64,000 nt of DNA, from positions 186,001 to 250,000 of the forward strand of contig NZ_RKQN01000004.1 in NCBI RefSeq assembly GCF_003814555.1, written 5' to 3'. The stretch comes from Vulcaniibacterium tengchongense (GTDB lineage: Bacteria; Pseudomonadota; Gammaproteobacteria; Xanthomonadales; Xanthomonadaceae). The notes under the pieces were generated by a model that had not been told where the DNA came from, did no database searches, and saw only the letters and a program-made list of their open reading frames with translations. Position numbers and translations under genes: made by a program. Positions 22,701 through 32,216 of this stretch are shown here, in pieces; position 1 is the stretch's first letter; every line of letters begins with the position of its first letter.

Positions 22701-23463
22701 CGGATTCTCCTTGCGTGCGGTGAGTCGGGTCCCTCGCATCGACCGGCGATGGCGGCCTCCCGGCCCGCGTCCACGCGCCTCGGACGGCCGGCGATGAAAA
22801 GGCGGGGAGCAGAAAGGCGAAGGGGAGTACGAAGCGGAGAGAGAGAGAGATGACCTCGGGCTGCCTGCTTCGCCTTCCTGCCCCCCGAACGAGACCACCA
22901 TCTGTCCGCCCCTGGGCGATTCCGGAGCGGCGCCGCGGCCCATCTCCGCGGCGCCGCTCCGAAAGACCCGGTGCGGAGGGGAATGCACCGTGTCCTCGCC
23001 CGGGACGGGGCCAGATTGCCGGCGCGGGATTGCAGGCGATTGGCGGCGCATGGCCGCGCCGGCACAAACGCGGCCGGGTTTAGGCCGCGTTCAATCGCGG
23101 CTCGCCCGGGTCCGGAGGAACGACATCCGCGCGTGCCGGGCGGATCGGCTTGCGCGCACCGCTCGGCGTGCCGCACGAAGCGCGACCGCGCGCATCCCCG
23201 TAATCGGCGACTCGAAGCGGGCCGCGGGACGCGCCGAACCGCGCCCGGGGCCTGGCGCGGGTCGCCGGCGCCGCTTCTTGTCGGCGCTTGGCCGCCATGT
23301 GGCGCCGCGTGCCGGCGCCGACACCGCGCGAAAAACCGTCGCGAAGGCCGCTCGTTAGCGTCGCGCTAAGCCTTCGTTGCGCCGCCGTTACGCCGTGCGA
23401 AGGCGACCGCTTCCGGCCGCGCCGGAGGCCCGTCCGTTTCGCAGCCAGGAACCCGATCCGCCC
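22701..23463. other. Long intergenic region with a perfect hairpin
   Basis: About 760 bases between the small secreted protein (minus) and the TonB receptor (plus). It has a GA dinucleotide run near 22838-22850 and a perfect 16-bp inverted repeat at 22923-22961. Open frames here lack start signals and familiar products. The region presumably holds the divergent promoters, but I could not fix them. Confidence 0.5.
22923..22961. repeat. Perfect 16-bp inverted repeat (hairpin)
   Basis: The left arm CGGAGCGGCGCCGCGG (22923-22938) and right arm CCGCGGCGCCGCTCCG (22946-22961) are exact reverse complements with a 7-base loop. No T run follows on either strand, so it is not a classic Rho-independent terminator. 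It could be a dimeric protein-binding site, an interspersed palindrome or an mRNA stability element. Confidence 0.85.
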
Positions 23464-26043
23464 ATGAACTCCCACCCGATTTCCGCTTCCCGCACCGCGC
23501 TGGCGCTCGCGCTCGGCCTCTGCCTGTACGGCGCCGCCGCGCATGCGCAGGACACCGACGGCGACGCCACCACGCTCGACCGCATCGAAGTGACCGGCTC
23601 GCGCATCAAGCGCGCCGACATCGAGGGCGCGTTGCCGATCACCACGATCTCGCGCGAGGAGATCGAGCTCAGCGGCCGTTCCACCGTCGCCGACGTGCTG
23701 CAGAGCGCCACCTTCAACTCGTTCGGCTCGTTCGTGCCCAGTTCCGGCAGCTCGGCGCAGTCGTTCTCCGGGCTGAGCCTGCGCGGGCTGGGCGAGGGCC
23801 GCACGCTGATCCTGATCAACGGCCGCCGCGTGCCGGTGTCGCCGGTGACCGGCGAGGGCCAGGACCTCAACTCGCTGCCGCTGGCGGCGGTGGAGCGCAT
23901 CGAGATCCTCAGCGACGGCGCCTCGGCCATCTACGGCGCCGACGCGATCGGCGGCGTGGTCAACATCATCACCCGCAAGGACTTCGAGGGCGTGCAGGTC
24001 AGCGCCGAGATCGGCCAGAGCGAACGCGGCGGCAGCGTGGAATCGGGCTCGGCGACGTTCGGCCTGACCCACGACCGCGGCTATCTCACCGCCGGCGTGT
24101 CCTATTCCAACCGCGGCATCACCTACTGGCGCGACTACCCCTGGGTCCAGCCGGGCGCGTCGACCTACTCCAACAACTACGTGCGGGTGGCGACCAACCC
24201 GGAAACCGGCGAACGGGTGCCGGGCGCCTACCTCTACACCAACGGCAGCGCCGTCGTGCCGGGCGGCTGCTCGGGGGACGGCTTCTACACCAACGCCTCC
24301 GGCTCGCTGTGCTACTACGACTTCGTACCGGACGGCGCCGACACCGCCAGCGTCAACATCAAGGGCGCCTTCGCCCGCGGCGAATACCAGCTGAGCGACG
24401 ACTGGTCGCTCTACATGGACAGCTACTACACCAAGAAGGACAGCATGGGCGTGTACGCGCCGGTGCCGGAGTTCATCTTCGTGCCGGCCGGCAGCCCGAA
24501 CAACACCACCGGCCAGGACGCCTACATCAAGCACCGTTTCGACGCGCTCGGCAACCGCATCACCTACCAGTACGAGGACACCTACGACCTCGCCGCCGGC
24601 CTGCGCGGCCAGCTCAACGACACCACCACGCTCGAGGTCGGCGTCCGCAACACCCAGTCCAAGGTGATGGAGGCCGGCTACAACTACGTCAACATCCCGG
24701 TCGCGGAGAAGTACTTCGCCGACGGCACCTACAACGCGTTCTGCCCCTCCTGCAACGCCCAGGAAGTGCTCGACGCGATCCGCACCACCACCGGGCGCAA
24801 CACCTTCTTCAAGCAGCAGGAGTTCAACGCCCTGCTGAGCGCCGACCTGTTCCGGATGGCCGGCGGCGCATCGGCGCTGGCGCTCGGCGCCGAATACCGG
24901 CAGGAGGACTACCAGGACATCTACGACCAGCAGTCGGCGGCCGGCAACGTCGGCGGCTCGTCGGGCAATTCGGCCTGGGGCGACCGCACGGTGTCGTCGG
25001 TGTTCGCCGAATGGAACCTGCCGTTCCTGGGCAACCTCGAGGCCGACCTCGCGGTGCGCTACGACCATTACTCCGACTTCGGCGACGCCACCTCGCCCAA
25101 GCTGTCGCTGCGCTACCAGCCGATCGACACGGTGACCCTGCGCGCCTCCTACGGCGAGGGCTTCCGCGCGCCGACGCTGCAGGCGCTGAACCAGCAGCCG
25201 GCCTTCTCCGCCGACAGCGTGACCGACGCGCCGACCGCGCTCGCCTACGGCCTGCCGGCGAGCACGTCGTTGCAGATCAACGCCTACCACGTCGCCAACC
25301 CGAACCTGAAGCCGGAGACCTCCGAGCAGTTCAGCGCCGGCGTCGCCTGGGACGCGACCGACTGGCTGAACCTGACGCTGGACTACTACAAGACACGGAT
25401 CGACGACCAGATCAAGTGGTATTCCTCGCAGACAGTGATCGACCGCACCAACGAGGGCCAGTACCTGCCGGACCACCTCTACGTCGTGCGCAACGAGGAC
25501 GGCTCGATCCAGGCCGTGTACGCCGGCTACGGCAACGAGGGCCAGGTGAACACCGACGGCCTGGACCTGAACGTGCGCGCGAGGTTCGACCTGGCCGAGT
25601 GGGGCCGCCTGTCCAGCGAACTGCAGGGCAGTTGGGTGCACAGCTACAAGATCAAGGATATCGACGGCGACGACGAGTACGTCGGCACCCACGGCTACCC
25701 GGAGTGGCGCGCGGTGGTGCGCAACCGCTGGGACATCGGCGACTTCAGCCTGGCCTGGAACATCAACCTGACCGCCTACAACCCCGCCTACTACGTCGAG
25801 TACTACGACAGCTGCGCCGAGGCGGTGGAAGCCGGCGACGCCGACCGCTGCAGCGGCGCCTACGTCACCCACGACGTGCAGTTCGCGTACAAGACGCCGT
25901 GGAACGGCCAGGTCGCGATCGGCGCGGTCAACGTCACCAACAAGGACCCGGTCTACGACCCGGCGTACACCGAGGGCTTCTACGACTATCTATACAACGG
26001 CTACGGCCGCCAGGTGTACCTGCGCTACACGCAGAACTTCTGA
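23464..26043 (+). CDS. TonB-dependent outer-membrane receptor
   Basis: An 859-residue receptor. Signal peptide 1-28 (ending AAAHAQ), TonB-box-like LDRIEVTGSRIKR, then the plug domain (SRSTVADVLQS-like region, GLGEGRTLILINGRRVP, LPLAAVERIEILSDGASAIY, GADAIGGVVNIITRKDF) to about residue 180. The rest is a beta-barrel ending in YLRYTQNF with the terminal aromatic needed for BAM assembly. The VTGSRIKR subtype is abundant in Xanthomonadaceae and Caulobacter. The ligand is unknown: the next genes are a two-component system, not catabolic enzymes. Transcribed alone by spacing. Confidence 0.93.
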   Translation: MNSHPISASRTALALALGLCLYGAAAHAQDTDGDATTLDRIEVTGSRIKRADIEGALPITTISREEIELSGRSTVADVLQSATFNSFGSFVPSSGSSAQSFSGLSLRGLGEGRTLILINGRRVPVSPVTGEGQDLNSLPLAAVERIEILSDGASAIYGADAIGGVVNIITRKDFEGVQVSAEIGQSERGGSVESGSATFGLTHDRGYLTAGVSYSNRGITYWRDYPWVQPGASTYSNNYVRVATNPETGERVPGAYLYTNGSAVVPGGCSGDGFYTNASGSLCYYDFVPDGADTASVNIKGAFARGEYQLSDDWSLYMDSYYTKKDSMGVYAPVPEFIFVPAGSPNNTTGQDAYIKHRFDALGNRITYQYEDTYDLAAGLRGQLNDTTTLEVGVRNTQSKVMEAGYNYVNIPVAEKYFADGTYNAFCPSCNAQEVLDAIRTTTGRNTFFKQQEFNALLSADLFRMAGGASALALGAEYRQEDYQDIYDQQSAAGNVGGSSGNSAWGDRTVSSVFAEWNLPFLGNLEADLAVRYDHYSDFGDATSPKLSLRYQPIDTVTLRASYGEGFRAPTLQALNQQPAFSADSVTDAPTALAYGLPASTSLQINAYHVANPNLKPETSEQFSAGVAWDATDWLNLTLDYYKTRIDDQIKWYSSQTVIDRTNEGQYLPDHLYVVRNEDGSIQAVYAGYGNEGQVNTDGLDLNVRARFDLAEWGRLSSELQGSWVHSYKIKDIDGDDEYVGTHGYPEWRAVVRNRWDIGDFSLAWNINLTAYNPAYYVEYYDSCAEAVEAGDADRCSGAYVTHDVQFAYKTPWNGQVAIGAVNVTNKDPVYDPAYTEGFYDYLYNGYGRQVYLRYTQNF

Positions 26044-26063
26044 TCCGCTCAGGGGAGGAGCGC

Positions 26064-26089
26064 CGCCGGCGCCGACCGGAGCGCCGGCG
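26064..26089 (+). terminator. Terminator-like hairpin after TonB receptor
   Basis: A perfect 9-bp stem, CGCCGGCGC (26064-26072) with GCGCCGGCG (26081-26089), and an 8-base loop, 21 bases after the stop codon. A TTTT run follows only about 13 bases later, so termination strength is uncertain. Confidence 0.4.
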
Positions 26090-26342
26090 ACCGGTGGCCG
26101 CTTTTCCCGCGGTTTCTCCCGCGGCCGCAGCGCGAGCCGGCGGCGCCGCGGAAGCGGCACGGGCGACCGCACCCGGCCCCGGCGCCCCGGGACCCCGCCC
26201 GCGGGCGCCCGCCGCGAGCCGTCCGGCGCCCGCGGTAGCCGACTCCCGGCTGAAGCCCGCGGGCGCGACGGGCGATCGCGTCCCGGCGCGCTCCCTACAC
26301 TGGCGCGCACGCCTGCTTTCCACGGCCTCCCCTCCCGTCGGC

Positions 26343-27053
26343 ATGGACCTGCAATCGCTCATCCTGGTAGTCGACGACGACCCCGACCTGCGCAAGCTGA
26401 TCACCGGCTTCCTCAGCGGCCACGGCTACCGCGTGGAGGCGGCGGAGGACGCGAACCAGATGCGGCGGGCGATCGAGGAACTGCGCCCGGACCTGGTGAT
26501 CCTCGACGTGATGATGCCGGGCGAGGACGGCCTCAGCGCGGCGCGCCGGCTCGCCGCCGAAGGCGGGCCGGCGCTGATCATGCTCAGCGCGCTGGGCTCG
26601 GACACCGACCGCATCATCGGCCTGGAGATCGGCGCCGACGACTACTTGGCCAAGCCGTGCAACCCGCGCGAGCTGCTGGCGCGGGTGCGCGCGGTGCTGC
26701 GCCGGCGCCGCGCCGAAGCGCACGGCGCCGGCCACGGCAACGTGTACGAATTCGCCGGCTGGCGGCTGGACGTGGTGCGACGCGACCTGCGCGACCCCAC
26801 CGGCACCTTCATCAATCTCTCCGACGGCGAGTTCTCGCTGTTGCGCACCTTCGTCGAGCACCCGCAGCGCGTGCTCAGCCGCGACCAGCTGCTCGACTAC
26901 GCGCGCGGCCGCGAAAGCGAGGTCTACGACCGCGCCATCGACAGCCAGATCAGCCGCCTGCGGCGCAAGATCAACGAGCGCGTGCGCACCGAGCTGATCC
27001 GCACCGTGCGCAACGAAGGCTACATGCTGCTGCCGACGGTGGTGCGGCTGTGA
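26343..27053 (+). CDS. OmpR-family response regulator
   Basis: A 236-residue regulator with an N-terminal receiver domain: the acidic pocket is Asp11-Asp13, the phosphorylation site Asp55 in LVILDVMMPGEDGLSAA, and the conserved Lys104 in DDYLAKP. The C-terminal winged helix ends in RAIDSQISRLRRKINER and RTVRNEGYMLL, typical of OmpR/PhoB. Its stop overlaps the start of the histidine kinase gene by 4 bases, so the two form a pair. The regulon is unknown; the nearby TonB receptor is a possible target. Confidence 0.93.
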   Translation: MDLQSLILVVDDDPDLRKLITGFLSGHGYRVEAAEDANQMRRAIEELRPDLVILDVMMPGEDGLSAARRLAAEGGPALIMLSALGSDTDRIIGLEIGADDYLAKPCNPRELLARVRAVLRRRRAEAHGAGHGNVYEFAGWRLDVVRRDLRDPTGTFINLSDGEFSLLRTFVEHPQRVLSRDQLLDYARGRESEVYDRAIDSQISRLRRKINERVRTELIRTVRNEGYMLLPTVVRL

Positions 27054-29038
27054 GCGCGCGCGCCGCCGGCGTCGGCGGGCGTTTGCCGATCTTCGCCCGC
27101 ACCTTCCTGCTGCTGCTGGCGGCGCTGGTCGCGGCGTACGCGGTGGCGGTGGCCCTGCTGCTGCTGCGCCGGCCCGAGGTGCCGGCCCTGCAGCTCTCGG
27201 AAGTGGTGGCGCTGCTGGTCACGCAGATGCCTTCGTCCAATCCGATGCTGCGGGTGCGCGTGCAGCCCGACCCGCCGGCGCCGCCGGCGGCGGACTACCG
27301 CAGCCCGCCGCCGCTGCGCGCGCAGCTGGCGCGCTGGCTGGACCTGCCGGAAAGCCAGGTGCGCTTCTACATCGCGCCGCACGGCTGGCTGCGGATGCGC
27401 ACGCTGCGCACCGGGCCGCCACCGCCAGGCGCGGATGAGCGAGCTCCGCTGGCGGAGCTCGCCGCCGCGTTGCTGCTGCCCGCGCCGGCGCAGGCGCAGG
27501 CCCAGGCGGCGCCGCCCCCCGACGCGCCGGGCGCGGTCCAGCCCCCCTTGGTCCAACGCTCGGTGGTCGGCGCGCCGGCGCGGCGCGCGCCGCAGGACCT
27601 GCGCTGGCAGCGCATCCGCTTGTTCGGCGCCGGCGCGGACCGGGACGACGACGCGCCGGCGCGGCCGACCCCGGCACCGCTGCCGCGGCTCGGGCCCTAC
27701 CCGATCCGTTCCAACCCCGGGCCCGGCGCCGTCGCGAACGGCACGGGCCCCGCCGCCGCCGCGGCCGCGGTCGCGCCGGCGCCGGCGGATCCCTCGCTGC
27801 CGGCGCTGAGTCCCGACCTGCGCCGCTACCTTCCGCCGTACGCGCAGATTCCCCCGCCGGATGCGGCGCCCGCGCCGGCCAGCGCCGCGTCCGCGCCGTC
27901 GCCTCCGCAGCCGTCGGCCCCTGCGCGCGACCGCTCGCGCGCCGTGGCCGCATCCGCCGCCGCGGTCCGCATCGGCACGCCGGAACCGCTCGCCTCGGCC
28001 GAGCCGCGGGTGTGGGTCATGCAGTCCGACTCGCTGCTGCCCGGGCCGTTCCTGGCCGCGGCGCGCCAGCCGGACGGACGCTGGCGCGTGGTCGAGAGCG
28101 CGGCGTTCGCGCCCGCGCTGATGCCGCAACTCGGCCTGGTGTTCCTGGTCGGCACGCTGGTGCTGCTGCCGCTGGCGTGGTGGTTCTCGCGCGCGTTGGC
28201 CGCGCCGATCCTGCGCTTCGCCCGCGCCGCGGACCATATGGGCCAGGACGCGTCCGCGCCGCCGCTGCCGCTGGAGGGGCCGACCGAGATCGTCCGCGCC
28301 GCGGCCTCGTTCAATGCGATGCAGTCGCGCATCAACCGCCTGGTGCACGAACGCACGCAGATGGTCGGCGCGATCGCCCACGACCTGCGCACGCCGCTGG
28401 CGCGGCTGTCGTTCCGGCTCGACCAGTTGCCGGCGGAAGCCCGCGCCAAGGCCGCGGCCGACATCGCCGAGATGGCGCAGATGATCCAGTCCGCGCTGGA
28501 GTTCATCCGCGAGCAGCAGCGCAGCGGCGTGCGCGAGCGCCTGGACCTGCGCCTGCTGGCCGAGAGCGTGGTCGACGACCTGGCCGACCTCGGCCACGAC
28601 GTGCGCCTGCTGCCCGGCGCGCCGGCGCCGCTGCACGGCGACCCGCTGGCGCTGCGGCGGATGGTCGGCAACCTGGTCGACAACGCGCTCAAGTACGGCC
28701 AGCGCGCGCGGCTGCAGCTGCGGGAGGAGGACGACGGCTACGCGCTGTGGATCGACGACGACGGGCCGGGCATCGACCCGGGGCAGCGCGAACAGCTGTT
28801 CATGCCGTTCGTGCGCGGCGAGGCCTCGCGCAACCGCGAGACCGGCGGCATCGGCCTGGGCCTGGCCTCGGCGCGCAGCGTCGCCCTCGCCCACGGCGGC
28901 GACATCCGCCTCGACAACCGCCCCGGCGGCGGCCTGCGCGCGACCGTGCTGCTCTCGCGCGGCGTGCCCTCGCCACGGCCGTCGCCGGCGTACGCGCCCG
29001 AGGCCCAAGGCGTTCCCGCGACGGGTTCGCGCGGATGA
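27050..29038 (+). CDS. EnvZ-like sensor histidine kinase with long Pro/Ala-rich periplasmic region
   Basis: A 662-residue kinase with a GTG start inside the regulator's stop codon. TM1 at about 14-38, TM2 at about 358-380 (LGLVFLVGTLVLLPLAWWF), HAMP, then H-box MVGAIAHDLRTPLARL with His444, N-box NLVDNALKYG, and G-boxes DDDGPGIDPG and GGIGLGLA. The periplasmic part is about 320 residues, far longer than in E. coli EnvZ. It is dominated by Pro/Ala-rich, low-complexity sequence (about 130-310), with a conserved-looking segment before TM2 (RVWVMQSDSLLPG) as in EnvZ-type sensors. The last 24 residues (PSPRPSP...) look like read-through into intergenic sequence. Confidence 0.9.
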   Translation: MSARAAGVGGRLPIFARTFLLLLAALVAAYAVAVALLLLRRPEVPALQLSEVVALLVTQMPSSNPMLRVRVQPDPPAPPAADYRSPPPLRAQLARWLDLPESQVRFYIAPHGWLRMRTLRTGPPPPGADERAPLAELAAALLLPAPAQAQAQAAPPPDAPGAVQPPLVQRSVVGAPARRAPQDLRWQRIRLFGAGADRDDDAPARPTPAPLPRLGPYPIRSNPGPGAVANGTGPAAAAAAVAPAPADPSLPALSPDLRRYLPPYAQIPPPDAAPAPASAASAPSPPQPSAPARDRSRAVAASAAAVRIGTPEPLASAEPRVWVMQSDSLLPGPFLAAARQPDGRWRVVESAAFAPALMPQLGLVFLVGTLVLLPLAWWFSRALAAPILRFARAADHMGQDASAPPLPLEGPTEIVRAAASFNAMQSRINRLVHERTQMVGAIAHDLRTPLARLSFRLDQLPAEARAKAAADIAEMAQMIQSALEFIREQQRSGVRERLDLRLLAESVVDDLADLGHDVRLLPGAPAPLHGDPLALRRMVGNLVDNALKYGQRARLQLREEDDGYALWIDDDGPGIDPGQREQLFMPFVRGEASRNRETGGIGLGLASARSVALAHGGDIRLDNRPGGGLRATVLLSRGVPSPRPSPAYAPEAQGVPATGSRG

Positions 29039-29350
29039 GCGCGGCGCCGGCCGCGTGGCGGCCATGTTCCGAGCACGGGTTGCCGGCGCGCAGCCGCGGG
29101 CAGGGGCTTGCGCGGCACGCCGCACGTACGCCCACGCCGGTTCTTCGGCGGCGTCCTGCCACCGAAGGTCGCGCAAGCCCGCGCCTCCGGCTGCCCGTGG
29201 GCGAGCGCGTGGAGGGCGAACGCCGGGCCCTTCGTTGTCCGGCCGGAAGGGGTCCCCTCGCCACGCCCTGGGGCGAGGCGCGGCATCGCATGGCGCGGGC
29301 GGCAATCGTCTCGTCCGCGCCTCGCCCGCGCGCTCCGCGGCAGGACGGAC
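29039..29350. other. Intergenic, convergent, nothing recognised
   Basis: About 310 bases between convergent genes. It shares the 11-mer CCCTCGCCACG with the end of the upstream kinase gene (28973 and 29249 areas). No coding signal or T-run terminator seen. Confidence 0.4.
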
Positions 29351-30778
29351 TCAGTACGCGAACTCGCGGAACAGCCGGTCGATGTTGCCGCCCCACTCGC
29401 CGTGGTACAGCGCCAGCTTGCGTTCGGCCGGGGTGGTGCCGAGGGCGGCGAATTCCATCAGCGGCTCGAGGTAGATCGACTCGTCGGCGCCGTTGCGGTT
29501 GATGCGCGCGCGGCGCTTCAGGCCGTGCGCGGCGATCTCCAGCGTCCGCCGCGCCAGGTCGAGCACGGTGCCGCCGCGGAACGGCAGCTTCAGCGCGTGG
29601 CGCGGCACGCCGTCGCGCAGCGCGTGGCGCTCCTCGCGGGTGAAGTCCTTGACCAGGTCCCAGGCCGCGTCCAGCGCCGCGTCGTCGTACAGCAGGCCGA
29701 CCCACAGCGCCGGCAGCGCGCAGATCCGGTTCCACGGCCCGGAGTCGGCGCCGCGCATCTCCAGGTATTTCTTCAGCCGCACTTCGGGGAAGGCGGTGGT
29801 GCTGTGGTCGGCCCAGTCGCGCAGCAACGGCCGCCGGCCCGGGTACGCCGGCAGCCTGCCGTCGAGGAAGTCGCGGAACGACTGCCCCGAGGCGTCGATG
29901 TAGCGGCCGTCCCGATACACGAAGTACATCGGCACGTCGAGCAGGTAGTCGACGTAGCGCTCGTAGCCGAAGCCGTCCTCGAACACGAAGTCGAGCATGC
30001 CGGTGCGGCCCGGGTCGGTATCGGTCCAGATGTGCGAGCGATAGCTGAGGTAGCCGTTCGGCCGTCCTTCCGCGAACGGCGAATCGGCGAACAGCGCGGT
30101 CGCCACCGGCTGCAGCGCCAGGGCGACGCGGAACTTCTTGACCATGTCGGCCTCGGAGCCGACGTCCAGGTTGACCTGCACGGTGCAGGTGCGGGTCATC
30201 ATGTCCAGGCCGAGCGAGCCCACCTTGGGCATGTACTCGCGCATGATCTTGTAGCGGCCCTTGGGCATCCAGGGCATGTCCTCGCGCCGCCATTTGGGCT
30301 GGAAGCCGACGCCGAGGAAGCCCAGCCCCATCGGCTCGGCCACCGCGCGCACCTCGTTCAGATGGGTCGAGGCTTCGGTGCAGGTCTGGTGCAGGTTGTC
30401 CAGCGGCGCGCCCGACAGTTCCAGCTGTCCGGCCGGCTCCAGCGACACCGAGGCGCCGTCGCGGCTGAGCGCGATCACCCGCCCGTTCTCCACCGCCGGG
30501 GTCCAGCCGAACCGGGTCAGGCCCTTAAGCAAGGCCTCGATGCCGCGCTCGCCATCGAACGGGGGCGGGCGCAGGTCGTCGGTGCGGAAGCCGAACTTCT
30601 CGTGCTCGGTGCCGATCTTCCAGTCCGCGCGCGCGCGCACGCCCGAGCTGAGGAACTCGACGAGCTGGGCTCGTCCTTCGACCGTCACTTCCTGGACCTG
30701 GCTGGGACCGGACACTTGCACCTCGCACGAAGAATCCTCTGCAAGGCCCGATGCCTTGCTCGCGCGATGCGGAGCCAT
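29351..30778 (-). CDS. gshA: Glutamate-cysteine ligase (plant/proteobacterial type)
   Basis: A 475-residue enzyme joining glutamate and cysteine, the first step of glutathione synthesis. Family signatures are [51 protein letters not shown] and RMRGADSG-like [11 protein letters not shown]. Length and motifs fit the plant-type GCS2 family of alpha- and some gammaproteobacteria, not the E. coli GshA type. Two conserved Cys that form a redox switch in the plant enzyme were not identified with certainty. A GTG at 30715 (21 residues shorter) is a possible alternative start. It supports the glutathione-dependent formaldehyde pathway encoded at 14.9-17.3 kb. Confidence 0.93.
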   Translation of the reverse strand: MAPHRASKASGLAEDSSCEVQVSGPSQVQEVTVEGRAQLVEFLSSGVRARADWKIGTEHEKFGFRTDDLRPPPFDGERGIEALLKGLTRFGWTPAVENGRVIALSRDGASVSLEPAGQLELSGAPLDNLHQTCTEASTHLNEVRAVAEPMGLGFLGVGFQPKWRREDMPWMPKGRYKIMREYMPKVGSLGLDMMTRTCTVQVNLDVGSEADMVKKFRVALALQPVATALFADSPFAEGRPNGYLSYRSHIWTDTDPGRTGMLDFVFEDGFGYERYVDYLLDVPMYFVYRDGRYIDASGQSFRDFLDGRLPAYPGRRPLLRDWADHSTTAFPEVRLKKYLEMRGADSGPWNRICALPALWVGLLYDDAALDAAWDLVKDFTREERHALRDGVPRHALKLPFRGGTVLDLARRTLEIAAHGLKRRARINRNGADESIYLEPLMEFAALGTTPAERKLALYHGEWGGNIDRLFREFAY

Positions 30779-31144
30779 TGCGCGGAAGGCCGCCGCCCGG
30801 CGGCCCGCCCGCGCCGCCTAGCCGCGCCGCGAGCCCCGGCAGTGTAGCCGGGCGCGCCCGGCGAGCAACGTCGACGCTGCAACGCTGTAGCCCGGCGCGG
30901 CCGCTGGCGCCGCGGCGAATTCCCGCTCCCGCGTGGCGCCGACGCGCATCGGCGGCGCGTGGCGTGGCGCCGCGGAGCCGGCGGATCCTATGCGCTCGCC
31001 GTTCGCCGCCGGCGCGGCTCGCGCGTGCCGGCCGATTCCGAAACGCCCCGGGCCTGCCGTCGCGGCGGCCTTCGCCCATCGCCGCGGCGCCCGATGCGGC
31101 GCTGCCGCATGCCCGCCGCGCCGGCGGCCTCTACACTGCGCGCC
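30779..31144. other. Divergent intergenic region gshA / LacI-family regulator
   Basis: About 365 GC-rich bases that must contain promoters for both flanking genes. I did not find a copy of the ATACGTAT operator here, so autoregulation of the LacI gene through that motif is not supported. Nothing else recognised. Confidence 0.45.
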
Positions 31145-32200
31145 ATGTCGCCCGTGCAGTTCCAGGTCCGCAGCAAGAAGACCAAGACCACTTCGCTCGA
31201 CATCGCCCACCGCGCCGGCGTGTCCCAGGCCACGGTGTCGCGGGTGTTGCGCGGCAGCCCACTGGTGAACGCCGAGACCCGGCGCCGGGTGGAGGCCGCG
31301 GTCCGCGAGCTCAACTACAAGGTCGACCGCCACGCCTCCTGCCTGCGCACGCAGCGCTCCGGCACCCTGGCGCTGCTGCTGTTCGAGGACCCGACCCCGG
31401 ACGAGTCGCACATCAATCCGTTCTTCCTGTCGATGCTCGGCTCGATCACCCGCGCCTGCGCCAAGGCCGGGCAGGACCTGCTGGTCTCGTTCCAGCAGCT
31501 GTCCGACGACTGGCACGCCGACTACGAGGACAGCATGAAGGCCGACGGGCTGATCCTGCTCGGCTACGGCGACTACCTGGCCTACCAGGGCAAGCTGGAG
31601 AAACTGGTCGCGCAGGGCACCCGGTTCGTGCGCTGGGGCGCGGTGCTGCCGGAGCAACCCGGGCTGTCGATCGGCTGCGACAACTTCAACGGCGGGCGCC
31701 TGGCCGGGGCGCACCTGGCCGGGCTCGGGCGGCGCCGGGTCGCGTTCCTGGGCGGCGCGTCCAGCGGCTGCCCGGAGTTCCTGGAGCGCTTCCGCGGCTG
31801 CGACGCGGCCCTGCGCGAGGCCGGCGGCGGCGGGCTGGCCCCGGCGCTGCAGGTCGATGCGGAGAGCTCGGAGGAGCACGGCTACCGCGCCGCGGCCGAA
31901 CTGCTCGCGCGCGGCCACGCCTTCGACGCGGTGTTCGCCGCCAGCGACCTGATCGCGATCGGCGCGATGCGCGCGCTGTCCGAGCACGGCCTGCGCGTGC
32001 CGGAGGACGTCGCGGTGGTCGGCTTCGACGACATCCCGATGGCGCGCTTCGCCACGCCGGCGCTGACCACGGTGTTCCAGGACACCCAGCGCGCCGGCGA
32101 GCTGCTGGTGGAGACGCTGATGAAGCTGGTGCGCGGCGAGCCGGCCGAGAGCATCACCCTGCCGGCCTCGCTGGTGGTGCGGCGGTCCAGCGGGGCCTGA
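31145..32200 (+). CDS. LacI-family transcriptional regulator (maltodextrin locus)
   Basis: A 351-residue regulator. The N-terminal helix-turn-helix TTSLDIAHRAGVSQATVSRV is followed by the hinge RRRVEAAVRELNYKVDRHA and a periplasmic-binding-protein-like effector domain (FAASDLIAIGAMRAL, VVGFDDIPMARFATPALTTV). It ends 16 bases from the convergent alpha-amylase gene and belongs to the maltodextrin locus by position. Its likely targets are the two identical palindromic sites at 37942-37956 and 39845-39859, whose central CG dyad is typical of LacI-family operators. Effector unknown, probably maltose, a maltodextrin or a phosphosugar. Confidence 0.9.
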   Translation: MSPVQFQVRSKKTKTTSLDIAHRAGVSQATVSRVLRGSPLVNAETRRRVEAAVRELNYKVDRHASCLRTQRSGTLALLLFEDPTPDESHINPFFLSMLGSITRACAKAGQDLLVSFQQLSDDWHADYEDSMKADGLILLGYGDYLAYQGKLEKLVAQGTRFVRWGAVLPEQPGLSIGCDNFNGGRLAGAHLAGLGRRRVAFLGGASSGCPEFLERFRGCDAALREAGGGGLAPALQVDAESSEEHGYRAAAELLARGHAFDAVFAASDLIAIGAMRALSEHGLRVPEDVAVVGFDDIPMARFATPALTTVFQDTQRAGELLVETLMKLVRGEPAESITLPASLVVRRSSGA

Positions 32201-32216
32201 GCCCCACTCGCGCGCG

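Noticed and set aside
22838-22850. GA dinucleotide run as a phase-variation tract
   Set aside because: Short, and not inside or next to a start codon of a supported gene.
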